Shown here: in pieces, positions 23,807 through 30,803 of the stretch
Layout: each line of letters opens with the position of its first letter
Position numbering within the stretch: the stretch's first letter is position 1
DNA from: an uncultured Clostridia bacterium
GTDB taxonomy: Bacteria; Bacillota; Clostridia; Oscillospirales; Acutalibacteraceae
Direction: 5' to 3'
DNA: 35,224 nucleotides
NCBI GenBank assembly: GCA_947581635.1
Contig: CANPVE010000020.1
Span: 1 to 35,224 of the forward strand
Notes under the pieces: generated by a model
Databases searched by the model: none
The model's input: only the letters and a program-made list of their open reading frames with translations
What the model was told of the DNA's origin: nothing
Program-made: the position numbers and the translations under genes

Positions 23807-24307
23807 CTATTCACCGCTGTAATATTTCTCCCGCGTTATCAATTCAATTTGCTGCCCTGCGATATTTTTAAAGCCGTCCGAAAAATCCAGCCCCAAAGCA
23901 CGGCAGTCAGGGTACAAATCCCTCAGCGGCACTAGCACGAAGGCCCGATACAATATGCGCGGATGCGGCAGCGTCAGCTCTTCGGAAACCATTGACACGT
24001 CCTCATAGAGCAGCAGATCTATATCCACCGTGCGTGGCGACTTGAAGCCGGTGCGCACGCGCCCGAGCGCGGATTCTATCCCGAGACACGCGCCGAGCAG
24101 CGCGTTCGGCGAAAGCCTCGTTTCCGCTTCGGCGGCGCAGTTGATATACGGCGGCTGAGGTCCCTCCACCTCCACCGCCTCGGTGCGGTAAAAATTCGAC
24201 ACACGCAGCAGCCGCGTGCCGCAAAGTGAATTTATGGCGTCAAGCGCAAGCGACAGGTTCTTCTCCGTCTCGCCGAGGTTCCCTCCCAATCCAAGTACTG
24301 TTCTCAC
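23807..24307 (-). CDS. folK: 6-hydroxymethyl-7,8-dihydropterin pyrophosphokinase
   Basis: FolK activates 6-hydroxymethyl-dihydropterin with ATP, giving the substrate of FolP. The 166-residue protein contains LGLGGNLGETEKNL, the pterin-binding SNFYRTEAV and PPYINCAAE, and the magnesium/ATP signature FKSPRTVDIDLLLYED followed by LPHPRILYRAFVLVPL. The start chosen is GTG at 24307, which overlaps the folB stop as GTGA. The open frame runs 19 codons further upstream inside folB, but those residues do not look like the family. It would pair with FolB upstream and with FolP of the distant operon. Confidence 0.95.
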   Translation of the reverse strand: MRTVLGLGGNLGETEKNLSLALDAINSLCGTRLLRVSNFYRTEAVEVEGPQPPYINCAAEAETRLSPNALLGACLGIESALGRVRTGFKSPRTVDIDLLLYEDVSMVSEELTLPHPRILYRAFVLVPLRDLYPDCRALGLDFSDGFKNIAGQQIELITREKYYSGE

Positions 24308-24678
24308 CGAACCTGCCCCCTCGCGCGGCATACGCGCACAGCGGCGTATTCTATGTCGCAGCACACGGGAGCGTCGGGCTTTTTGAGCGTTATTTCAACC
24401 TCGCTCACCTGCGCAAATCTGTTTAGTATTGCATCGCACACAGCCTGCGCGGCGCGCTCTATCAGATCATATGTATTCTCGGTCATGACCTGCTGGGCAA
24501 TGCGGCAAACCTCGTCGTAATTGACCGTGTGCTCAACATTGTCCGAGAGACACGGCAGCGACAAATCCGCGTTAAGCGTTATATCCAGATAAAAGTACTG
24601 CCCCTTGCTTTTTTCTTCTGCCAAAACGCCGTGATGCGCGTATATTTTCAGGCCCTTTATTATGATGCAGTCCGACAT
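24304..24678 (-). CDS. folB: Dihydroneopterin aldolase
   Basis: FolB cleaves dihydroneopterin to 6-hydroxymethyl-dihydropterin and glycolaldehyde. The 124-residue protein has the family start IIKGLKIYAHHGVLAEEKSKGQYFYLDI, written here as IIKGLKIYAHHGV and EEKSKGQYFYLDI, with NYDEVCRIAQQ, LIERAAQAVCDAIL (the substrate-site Glu) and ITLKKPDAPV (catalytic Lys). Homologues form octamers. An AAGGAG site lies 12 bases before the ATG, and a good promoter precedes it. Its stop codon overlaps the folK start. Confidence 0.95.
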   Translation of the reverse strand: MSDCIIIKGLKIYAHHGVLAEEKSKGQYFYLDITLNADLSLPCLSDNVEHTVNYDEVCRIAQQVMTENTYDLIERAAQAVCDAILNRFAQVSEVEITLKKPDAPVCCDIEYAAVRVCRARGQVR

Positions 24679-24738
24679 TATTTTAAAACGCTCCTTATTG
24701 ACAATCCAAAATACGGTTTATATAATATTTTATATATA

Positions 24739-24767
24739 AATATATCCGAATTTGGGGTTTAAGTCAA
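24739..24767 (-). promoter_or_regulatory. Promoter of folB-folK-DUF5131
   Basis: On the minus strand TTGACT (24762-24767) and TATATT (24739-24744) are 17 bases apart, about 60 bases upstream of the folB start. Confidence 0.7.
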
Positions 24768-24800
24768 TATCTGTGCAATTCAAAATGGTGACTAAGTAAT

Positions 24801-24935
24801 TTTAGGCGAACACGAAGCAAGTATTCCCCTTTGACAAAAAATTTTCCCGTCTTTCAATATATACCTACTATACCTACAATTAAAAAAACGGGAATGTCGT
24901 AATAAAAAGGGTTATTCATTTTGTATTCGCCTAAA
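24801..24935. mobile_element. MITE-like inverted-repeat element (candidate)
   Basis: The 135-bp segment is bounded by perfect 10-bp inverted ends, TTTAGGCGAA (24801-24810) and TTCGCCTAAA (24926-24935). Similarity between the arms continues imperfectly inward, including CCCTTT-type blocks and TTCCCGT/ACGGGAA. It has no coding capacity. No clear target-site duplication is visible. A TTGACA at 24831 could be a promoter for the MutS-like gene. It could instead be a large regulatory hairpin. Confidence 0.5.
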
Positions 24936-24956
24936 CTCTCCTTTAATCCCGGCGCG

Positions 24957-25073
24957 TTTTGCCCGCTCAGCCTGCGGCTTCGCTTGTGAGGCTCTGCCTC
25001 ACCCTCCGCAAGGGCGCTGCCCTTGACCTGCCAAAGGAGCCTTGCCCCTTTGGAAACCCATTGCAGCTCCGCC
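24957..25073 (+). repeat. Dispersed GC-rich hairpin repeat, copy 3
   Basis: It opens with TTTTGCCCGCTCAGCCTGCGG and then runs as short hairpins: GTGAGGCTCTGCCTCAC, AGGGCGCTGCCCT and AAAGGAGCCTTGCCCCTTT, ending GGAAACCCA. It shares its first module with 8623-8641 and 34971-35224, and its later part is a diverged form of the element at 14534-14616. It forms the leader region of the MutS-like gene. Confidence 0.8.
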
Positions 25074-25135
25074 GGCTTGACTTGAGCTTCTTAAAATCCA
25101 TTTTATTTCCCGTAATATCGAAAGGAGTCTTTTTC

Positions 25136-26857
25136 ATGGCAGATTTCAGCCTTATGTGGCCCTCCGACTGTCCGCGCCAATTTAAGGAGTTGAGCGACGA
25201 CTGCTGCAACGATCTCTCGCTTGAATACATCTGCTCGCGGCTTTCAAAAAAGGAGTACGATCGCAATGTAATTTATGATATTCTCAGAAAAATACCGTCG
25301 AGTTCACGCGTGGTAAAATACCGCGTAGACGTGTTTGACGACATACTCCGCCACCCGCAGCTCCGCCAGAATATCGCCGGACTTCTCGAACAGCTCGAAT
25401 TTCTCAAAAGCCTGCACAAGCACGCGCGCGACAGCGAGGCCGCAAGCATATGGCAGATAATCAACCGTCTGAATGAGCTTGATTCTTATATAGACTGCGT
25501 TACAGGAATAAAAAACTCGCTTGAGGGACAGGAGATTCACTCCGAAGGATTGCAGTCGCTGCTCGCCATGGTAAGGCAGATATACTCCGAAAGCGGTTTT
25601 CCCGCCCTAAAAGAGGACATCAAACGCACCGCCTCCGAAACCTCCAAGATAAGAAGCGTCACCCTCGGCGTAAATCTTGACAGAACCCTTGCGCCCACAG
25701 AGGTCGGCGTGGTATCCATAAACAACAAGCCATACACCCATGCGGGCGTCTTGACCAATTTCTACGAATTCGCCTCATCAAAGAACGGTCTGCACGACGG
25801 CGCCGGCAGCGATTCTATGAAGTACCGCGTTCCAAACGCCGGCAGCGCGGGCGCAGGCGTTGCCGTGATAAAGCAGATACCCTCGATGAACGGCGCCTTT
25901 ACGGGTTTGGCAAGGGTGTATTCATCTGGCGACGGCGAATCCAATCCTCTAATGAACAATCTCAACGAGGTAATTACCGATATGCTCAAACCGGTCGTGC
26001 GCAAGCTCAACGACGTTTTGGCAAAGTATGTAGACGTGAGCGGCTACTCGCTGATTTCACTGATACCCGAGCTGACATTCTACCTCCGCTGGGCAGAGCT
26101 GGTGGAAAAACTCACGGGCGCGGGCGTCCCCATGTGCAAAGCCGAGGTACTCTCCGAGAGCCGCCGCGAATTCTACGCGGATGGGCTTTATAATCTCAAA
26201 CTGGGCCTCAAGATAACCGACGGAGAAAGCATAGATCTGGTGCTCAATTCCATAGACTTCCGCGCCGAGCGCCGTGTGTATATTATGACGGGGCCCAACC
26301 GCGGCGGCAAGACCACATTTACGCAGGCGATAGGGCTTATCTTTCTGTTGGCGCAGCACGGCATATATGTACCCGCCAATCGGTGTATGCTCTCACCCGC
26401 CGACAGCATTTTCACCCATTTTCCCGCCGACGAGAACCGCACGGTGGATTTGGGACGGCTTGGAGAGGAATCCAAGCGAATGAGCGAGATATTCTCCCAA
26501 GCCACAAACCGCAGCCTGCTGTTGTTTAATGAATCTCTCGCCACCACCAATTTCGAGGAAGGTCTTTACATAGCCAAGGACGTCGTAAAGGCCCTGCACT
26601 ATCTCGGGGCGCGCACAATATTCAACACCCATATGCATGAGCTCGCCATGAATCTCGACGCTCTCAATGCCTCCGAGCCTAGCGACAGCAATGTGGCAAG
26701 TCTCATCACGGGCATAGAGAACGGTGAGCGTTCCTACAAGGTATCCATAGCGCCGCCCTGCGGTCAGAGCTACGCCCGCGACATCGCCAAAAAATACGGC
26801 GTCACTTACGCTCAGATAAGGGAAACTATAGACAAAAACTCCGCCAAACAGGAATAA
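25136..26857 (+). CDS. MutS-family ATPase without mismatch-recognition domain
   Basis: The 573-residue protein has a helical lever-like N-terminal half (1-370) and a MutS-type ATPase domain: Walker A GPNRGGKTT (386-394), the following FTQAIGLIFLLAQHGIYVPA, the ENRTVDLGRLGEESKRM signature and NTHMHELA (498-505). The Walker B segment reads SLLLFNESLATTNFEEG, with Asn where classic MutS has Asp (LLDE). The N-terminal mismatch-binding and connector domains of MutS1 are absent and there is no Smr nuclease tail of MutS2, so a standard repair role is unlikely. The ATG at 25136 follows AAAGGAG by 8 bases. The open frame runs back to 24959 through a dispersed repeat and is rejected. Confidence 0.85.
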   Translation: MADFSLMWPSDCPRQFKELSDDCCNDLSLEYICSRLSKKEYDRNVIYDILRKIPSSSRVVKYRVDVFDDILRHPQLRQNIAGLLEQLEFLKSLHKHARDSEAASIWQIINRLNELDSYIDCVTGIKNSLEGQEIHSEGLQSLLAMVRQIYSESGFPALKEDIKRTASETSKIRSVTLGVNLDRTLAPTEVGVVSINNKPYTHAGVLTNFYEFASSKNGLHDGAGSDSMKYRVPNAGSAGAGVAVIKQIPSMNGAFTGLARVYSSGDGESNPLMNNLNEVITDMLKPVVRKLNDVLAKYVDVSGYSLISLIPELTFYLRWAELVEKLTGAGVPMCKAEVLSESRREFYADGLYNLKLGLKITDGESIDLVLNSIDFRAERRVYIMTGPNRGGKTTFTQAIGLIFLLAQHGIYVPANRCMLSPADSIFTHFPADENRTVDLGRLGEESKRMSEIFSQATNRSLLLFNESLATTNFEEGLYIAKDVVKALHYLGARTIFNTHMHELAMNLDALNASEPSDSNVASLITGIENGERSYKVSIAPPCGQSYARDIAKKYGVTYAQIRETIDKNSAKQE

Positions 26858-26904
26858 AGGATATCGGCATAATTCTGCCAAAAAATGCATTATGAACCAC
26901 ATCT

Positions 26905-26942
26905 CCGCATATTTATAGTTGAAGAACGGCAAAAATATGCGG
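26905..26942 (+). promoter_or_regulatory. Hairpin overlapping the ribosome binding site of the M23 peptidase gene
   Basis: CCGCATATTT (26905-26914) and AAATATGCGG (26933-26942) are perfect complements with an 18-base loop. The 3' arm runs into the G-rich GGGGGCGG that should serve as ribosome binding site for the TTG start at 26953, so folding could limit translation. Confidence 0.45.
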
Positions 26943-26952
26943 GGGCGGTAGT

Positions 26953-27960
26953 TTGCGCTGGAATTATCTGTGGAAAAAAAGAAGTATTATCGTTGTAATT
27001 GCTTTTATGCTGTGCTTTGCTCTGCTTTTCAATATAGCCTCGTTCATGTCAAAACAGCAGCGCGAAGTCAGCAGCCGCATACTCACATGGGTCGATTTTA
27101 AGGTGACGGCCGATGCCATGGAGGACGCGCTGAATTATGACATATCGAGCAGAGAAACCGAATATCCCATAGATTGGATAGATTTGCTCGCCTGCCTGGG
27201 AGCGCGTTACGGCAACGACTTCAAGCAATACAAAAAGAAGCATATGGACGAAATTGCCTCACGTCTGAGCAGCGGTGAAAGCATAGAAGATATCACCGCC
27301 GATATGAAATATTTTGAATACTACAGCGTAGCGTATGAATCGGTGCTGGGGGGACTGGTAGGTTATTATAGCCTGCAAACCGACGAATCACTCGGCGGCA
27401 CACCGGCGTTCAAGCAGCAATACGGATTGAAGGGCTATTCTCCCATAGCGCAGGGATACTCGTTTTCTCACAGCGACGACTTTTGCTCGGCGCGCTCCTT
27501 CGGATATAAGCGCAAGCATCTGGGACATGATCTTTTTAGCAACGTGGGCACCCCTATAGTCAATGTTGAAACCTGCACTGTCGAGGCGTTGGGGTGGAAC
27601 CGCTACGGCGGCTGGCGCATAGGCATGAGAAGTCTCGACGGCCGGCGGTATTATTATTACGCCCATCTGCGCAGCGGACACCCATACGTCGAGGGGCTGG
27701 AAGAAGGCAAGCTGGTATATGCGGGCGAGGTGATAGGCTACATGGGCATGACAGGATATTCCGAGCAGGAGGACTTCAACGGAATGCAGCGTCCCCACCT
27801 GCACTTCGGCATACAGTTGATATTTGATGAAAACAGCAGCAGTGAAATTTGGGTAGACACTTATGAACTGGTTAAGTTTTTAAACAAACACCGTTCCTCG
27901 GTAACAGCCAACGGCAGCGAAGTTTCGCGCAAATATCTCTACTATGAAGCAATAGAGTGA
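26953..27960 (+). CDS. Membrane-anchored M23 (LytM-type) peptidase
   Basis: M23 peptidases cut peptide crosslinks in peptidoglycan. The 335-residue protein has a basic N-terminus and one membrane helix (about 11-31), a helical region of unknown role (45-150) and an M23 domain with H189-x3-D193 in KHLGHDLFSNVGTPI, AHLRSG (His238) and the ligand-bearing PHLHFG (His282, His284). The zinc ligands are present, so activity is expected, outside the cell. The start is TTG at 26953 after a G-rich site that is partly within a hairpin. It follows the MutS-like gene by 95 bases on the same strand and ends at a terminator. Confidence 0.9.
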   Translation: MRWNYLWKKRSIIVVIAFMLCFALLFNIASFMSKQQREVSSRILTWVDFKVTADAMEDALNYDISSRETEYPIDWIDLLACLGARYGNDFKQYKKKHMDEIASRLSSGESIEDITADMKYFEYYSVAYESVLGGLVGYYSLQTDESLGGTPAFKQQYGLKGYSPIAQGYSFSHSDDFCSARSFGYKRKHLGHDLFSNVGTPIVNVETCTVEALGWNRYGGWRIGMRSLDGRRYYYYAHLRSGHPYVEGLEEGKLVYAGEVIGYMGMTGYSEQEDFNGMQRPHLHFGIQLIFDENSSSEIWVDTYELVKFLNKHRSSVTANGSEVSRKYLYYEAIE

Positions 27961-27967
27961 TTGACAT

Positions 27968-28014
27968 AAAAAATCGGAGACCTTATCCCGAATGATACGG
28001 CCTCCGATTTTTTT
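27968..28014. terminator. Bidirectional terminator after the M23 gene
   Basis: AAAAATCGGAG.CC pairs with GG.CTCCGATTTTT, with T-runs on both strands. It separates the M23 gene from the convergent XRE gene. Confidence 0.9.
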
Positions 28015-28052
28015 GTATATATCTGTCTTGTAAATATTTTGCAATCAAGAGA

Positions 28053-28379
28053 TCATGTGTGTTTGCCGTCACACAGACCTTGAGCATAAGCCATAACCAA
28101 TTGCTTATTTTGTATGGAAAGAGCCTTGTATATATTGAAAAATTTCCTGTCGCTCTGGCTGAGCGAGTGATAAATTAAATCATGCCGTTCTTCGGACAAG
28201 CCCAGTATATAATCGCAGCTCACTCCAAATATATCGGATAATTTTATAAGTGACTGCACACTGGGATAGTGCTTGCCGTTTTCATAAGCGCTGACGGTCT
28301 CCTGACTTACACCCAATTCAATGCTCAGTCTTATCTGCGACATATTGTGTTCTTCTCTAAGCTCTTTGATTCTATTCAT
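28053..28379 (-). CDS. XRE-family regulator, probable repressor of the divergent operon
   Basis: The 108-residue protein has a Cro/C1-type helix-turn-helix (residues 2-58) with MSQIRLSIELGVSQETVSAY as the core and the family pattern KLSDIFGVSCDYILGLSEE. The remaining 40 residues are helical and may serve in dimerisation. The ATG at 28379 is preferred because GGTGA lies seven bases upstream; an ATG two codons earlier abuts that site. It is transcribed away from the two-gene operon at 28510. A perfect 19-base palindrome at that operon's start point is its likely operator. A TATAAT (28398-28403, minus) suggests its own -10 box. Confidence 0.88.
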   Translation of the reverse strand: MNRIKELREEHNMSQIRLSIELGVSQETVSAYENGKHYPSVQSLIKLSDIFGVSCDYILGLSEERHDLIYHSLSQSDRKFFNIYKALSIQNKQLVMAYAQGLCDGKHT

Positions 28380-28413
28380 GCACATTCACCAAAAACAATT
28401 ATACAATTTATAC

Positions 28414-28442
28414 TTGTATTTTTTAGAGGTTTATGTTATACT
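28414..28442 (+). promoter_or_regulatory. Promoter of the DUF6232-like operon
   Basis: TTGTAT (28414-28419) and TATACT (28437-28442) are 17 bases apart, with TGT as an extended -10. The expected start falls inside the palindrome at 28445-28463. Confidence 0.7.
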
Positions 28443-28444
28443 CT

Positions 28445-28463
28445 ATACAGGTTAAACCTGTAT
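28445..28463. promoter_or_regulatory. Operator palindrome, probable XRE binding site
   Basis: ATACAGGTT-A-AACCTGTAT is a perfect 19-base palindrome with a one-base centre. It begins two bases after the -10 box and covers the start point, where a bound repressor would block transcription. It is the only perfect palindrome of this kind in the divergent region. Confidence 0.7.
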
Positions 28464-28509
28464 TATTCTTATGACATCACTTTACTGCAACAGAAGGAGG
28501 TTGATAGCT

Positions 28510-29052
28510 GTGGCATCTTCAGATCACAGTGTAGGTAACAACGACAATAAATACAACGGCGGATATTTCTGCATAAAAGACGGTATGCTTTTTACCACGC
28601 AGGCAACTATACCGCTGGCAAATATAAGCAAAATCAGGATAGGCGACATCTCCAGGAGGATCAAACTGGTAGGCTGGTTCTGGGCGTGCTTGATACTTGG
28701 GATACTCGGAATCGGTTCGGGCTCGGAGATATTCGTCGTACCGGGATTCATATCATTTGCGATCGCCGTTGCTTATTTTGTATATTTTCTGGTAGTCAAC
28801 AGCAAAAACGAATACGCTCTATGTATAGAGTCGGATTCGGGTTCGGTCGAAATGTACACATCTCCCAATATGAATATTCTTCTCAACGCTCTATATTATC
28901 TCGAACAGAGCATAGGAAGTTTATCTAAGGGAATGACACTCAACGGGACAACATTCAATGTCAACAATGGCCAGATAAGCAACGACCTAATCATTCACGG
29001 AAATAATTTGGGAAGTGCGGTAACCGGCACAGGCAATACCTCCTCCAATTAG
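28510..29052 (+). CDS. Two-helix membrane protein (DUF6232-like) with an Asn/Gly-repeat tail
   Basis: The 180-residue protein has an N-terminal beta segment (GGYFCIKDGMLFTTQ, then IPLANISKIRIGD), two adjacent membrane helices (about 54-71 and 74-96), a second soluble segment with YALCIESDSGSVEMY and a helix, and an Asn/Gly-rich tail (148-177). The strand, helix pair, strand layout resembles DUF6232 proteins, whose function is unknown. The tail contains FNVNNGQISNDLIIHGNN, homologous to the N-terminus of the next gene product. The start is GTG at 28510, 9 bases after AAGGAGG. The gene lies behind a promoter with an operator and 13 bases before the next gene. Confidence 0.75.
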   Translation: MASSDHSVGNNDNKYNGGYFCIKDGMLFTTQATIPLANISKIRIGDISRRIKLVGWFWACLILGILGIGSGSEIFVVPGFISFAIAVAYFVYFLVVNSKNEYALCIESDSGSVEMYTSPNMNILLNALYYLEQSIGSLSKGMTLNGTTFNVNNGQISNDLIIHGNNLGSAVTGTGNTSSN

Positions 29053-29065
29053 GAGTGAACTGATT

Positions 29066-29446
29066 ATGGAATGGAAAGCAAACAACAGTAGTATCAATAT
29101 TAACAACGGCAACATAGACAACAGCATCGTTGTCAATGGAGACAACCACGGAGATATTGTTTCCGGCGAGCGCAATAATATCATAAAGTACAACGGGAAT
29201 AATTTCGACTGGAACGGGTTGCAAAACGACATACTCAGAATAAAGAACGTGGCCGCGCAGTTTGCCGAGGGCGATACAAAGTCAAACTTGCAAACCGCCG
29301 CGCAGGACCTTCAATCGGCTGTAGATAAACGTGATGAATCATTAGTTTGGAAAACTTTGAAAAACGCGGGTATGGGCACGCTCGATTTGATGAAAACCAT
29401 TGCGGTTCAGGTGTTGCCCCAACTGATTTTGAAAAAGTTTGGTTAA
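29066..29446 (+). CDS. Asn/Gly-repeat protein with C-terminal helical domain
   Basis: The 126-residue protein has an N-terminal Asn/Gly-rich region (9-50) with ININNGNIDNSIVVNGDNHG, which could form short beta-roll turns, and a C-terminal helical region (55-126) with DILRIKNVAAQFAE, LQTAAQDLQSAVDKRDESL and MGTLDLMKTIAVQVLPQL. This design, a polar repeat plus a short helical bundle with a hydrophobic last helix, recurs in small bacterial proteins of unknown function, some next to conflict or immunity genes. No enzyme motif is present. A GGAGTG site precedes the ATG, and the gene is the last of the operon. Confidence 0.7.
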   Translation: MEWKANNSSININNGNIDNSIVVNGDNHGDIVSGERNNIIKYNGNNFDWNGLQNDILRIKNVAAQFAEGDTKSNLQTAAQDLQSAVDKRDESLVWKTLKNAGMGTLDLMKTIAVQVLPQLILKKFG

Positions 29447-29493
29447 GTTCTGGTTGGCCATTTTAAAAATAAAAAATAATACAGGATAACCAA

Positions 29494-29530
29494 AAACGGG
29501 CTGCCTATTGCTGGGAGGACAGCCCGTTTA
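29494..29530 (+). terminator. Terminator of the DUF6232-like operon
   Basis: AAACGGGCTG pairs with CAGCCCGTTT around a 16-base loop, followed by TTAGTTAT. Confidence 0.8.
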
Positions 29531-29564
29531 GTTATATGCCTTTGTACGAAAAAACAGGTGGACA

Positions 29565-29613
29565 GAAAAAAGCCTCATCGCACACTCCAATTACGGGAAA
29601 TGCGCAATGAGGC
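29565..29613 (-). terminator. Terminator of the VanY-like gene
   Basis: On the minus strand GCCTCATTGCGCA pairs with TGTGCGATGAGGC (one mismatch), followed by TTTTTTC. Confidence 0.8.
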
Positions 29614-29666
29614 CCGATTTTTAATTTTTATTTCTGTGTTTCCGGTCGGCGCTTAAAATAAAATAC

Positions 29667-30452
29667 TCAAAACATCTCCTGACGGGCCGACGGGTTCTCC
29701 ATCTTCACATAAAAAACGTACTGGTCAAGGTAACACCCCGCCGACTGCATACGCTCGGCCGCATCTCTTCCGACATATCTCAGCCTCCACGGCACGGAGC
29801 TGCTTCTGACAACAAAGCCGTATTTGTAGGCATTCTGGCATATCCAGCCGTATTGATCGGTAGCCGAGAACTTTTCCACAGAATCAAGCTCCGTCGACAC
29901 ATCGACTGTCGTGCCCAACTGAGCCTCGTTCTCGCCGGGAGCGGGAAGTTCGTTTGATATTTTCTCGTGAGCTTCGTCGGACGAATACCCCTCCGCTATT
30001 AATTTATCCACACTGTCCGCAAGGAGCGTGCTCTGCTCGTCATAAGAAACATAGCCCCTCACCGGTATCACCGCCATTCCCTCGGCGGACATATCGCCCA
30101 CCATGTCGAGGAATTCCTGCGCTGCGTCCGCCCTCAGATAGACGGATTCTCCGTTCGGCACGGTGTTGAGCGAAACAAGATTTTCGGGCACATAGCTTTT
30201 GCCTATAGGATTCTGTGAATCCACCACGCGCGGATAAGTGGACACGCCCGCAAATAACTTCTCGGCCGCGGCTTGCGCAACCAGCGAATTATCCTCGGAG
30301 CGGTTTGAGTTTATCAAAACAAATGTGACGGCAAGCACCGACACTGAAAGCGTCGCCAGCACCAAACGTCTTATAATCCGCATACGTCTGACCTTTGAAG
30401 GCAGCGCCTTGGGTACATACACCGGTGAATAATACTTGCCTTTTTGCGCCAT
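29667..30452 (-). CDS. VanY-fold protein lacking zinc ligands (probable pseudoenzyme)
   Basis: The 261-residue protein has a basic cytoplasmic N-terminus, one membrane helix (about 25-47) and an outer domain with the VanY/LdcB carboxypeptidase layout: PVRGYVSYDEQSTLL, PGENEAQLGTTVDV, WICQNAYKYGFVVR and VPWRLRYVG. In active enzymes the corresponding motifs are SxHxxGxAxD and EPWH. Here the first zinc His is Ala177, the catalytic Glu is Val220 and the last zinc His is Arg223; only Asp184 remains. Hydrolysis is therefore not expected. It may bind peptidoglycan or another protein. The ATG at 30452 follows GGATG; it is divergent from the VanW gene. Confidence 0.85.
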   Translation of the reverse strand: MAQKGKYYSPVYVPKALPSKVRRMRIIRRLVLATLSVSVLAVTFVLINSNRSEDNSLVAQAAAEKLFAGVSTYPRVVDSQNPIGKSYVPENLVSLNTVPNGESVYLRADAAQEFLDMVGDMSAEGMAVIPVRGYVSYDEQSTLLADSVDKLIAEGYSSDEAHEKISNELPAPGENEAQLGTTVDVSTELDSVEKFSATDQYGWICQNAYKYGFVVRSSSVPWRLRYVGRDAAERMQSAGCYLDQYVFYVKMENPSARQEMF

Positions 30453-30701
30453 TTCAACCACACATCCTTTAACCTCGCCGTTTTTCGGCAATCCGCACGG
30501 CCATCAAAGTCAACACGCCTATTCTCTCACAGCACAATTATAAATTATTTTTGTGTATTTCTTGTGTGCTTAGTGCATATTTATCGGGTGTTTTGTTTGA
30601 AAATAATTGTAATTAAGTGTGAACTCAAGGTTAATTCTTACAATGAGTGAAAAAAAGGATCTGAAAATCCTAAAGTTTGTGTTAAATGTAATAAAAAACT
30701 A
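30453..30701. other. Divergent intergenic region between VanY-like and VanW genes
   Basis: The region is AT-rich. A minus-strand TATAAT near 30536 may be the -10 box for the VanY-like gene, but no good -35 box lies 17 bases away. No open frame is convincing. Confidence 0.4.
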
Positions 30702-30730
30702 TTGAAAAAAACGGAAAAATATTTTAATAT
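30702..30730 (+). promoter_or_regulatory. Promoter of the VanW-family gene
   Basis: TTGAAA (30702-30707) and TAATAT (30725-30730) are 17 bases apart, about 70 bases before the start codon. Confidence 0.7.
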
Positions 30731-30803
30731 AATGATGTAGACGTGTATACGCGTTTGGATTAAAGATATGAAATTTTAGACATTTGAAAAGGAGTTGATA
30801 CAA

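Noticed and set aside
22892..23935. A 347-codon plus-strand open frame
   Set aside because: It is antisense to the well-supported DUF5131 gene and the end of folK. Its translation matches no family I know and it lacks a ribosome binding site.
24959..25135. An N-terminal extension of the MutS-like gene
   Set aside because: The extra 59 codons are the dispersed repeat read in frame. A strong AAAGGAG site precedes the ATG at 25136.
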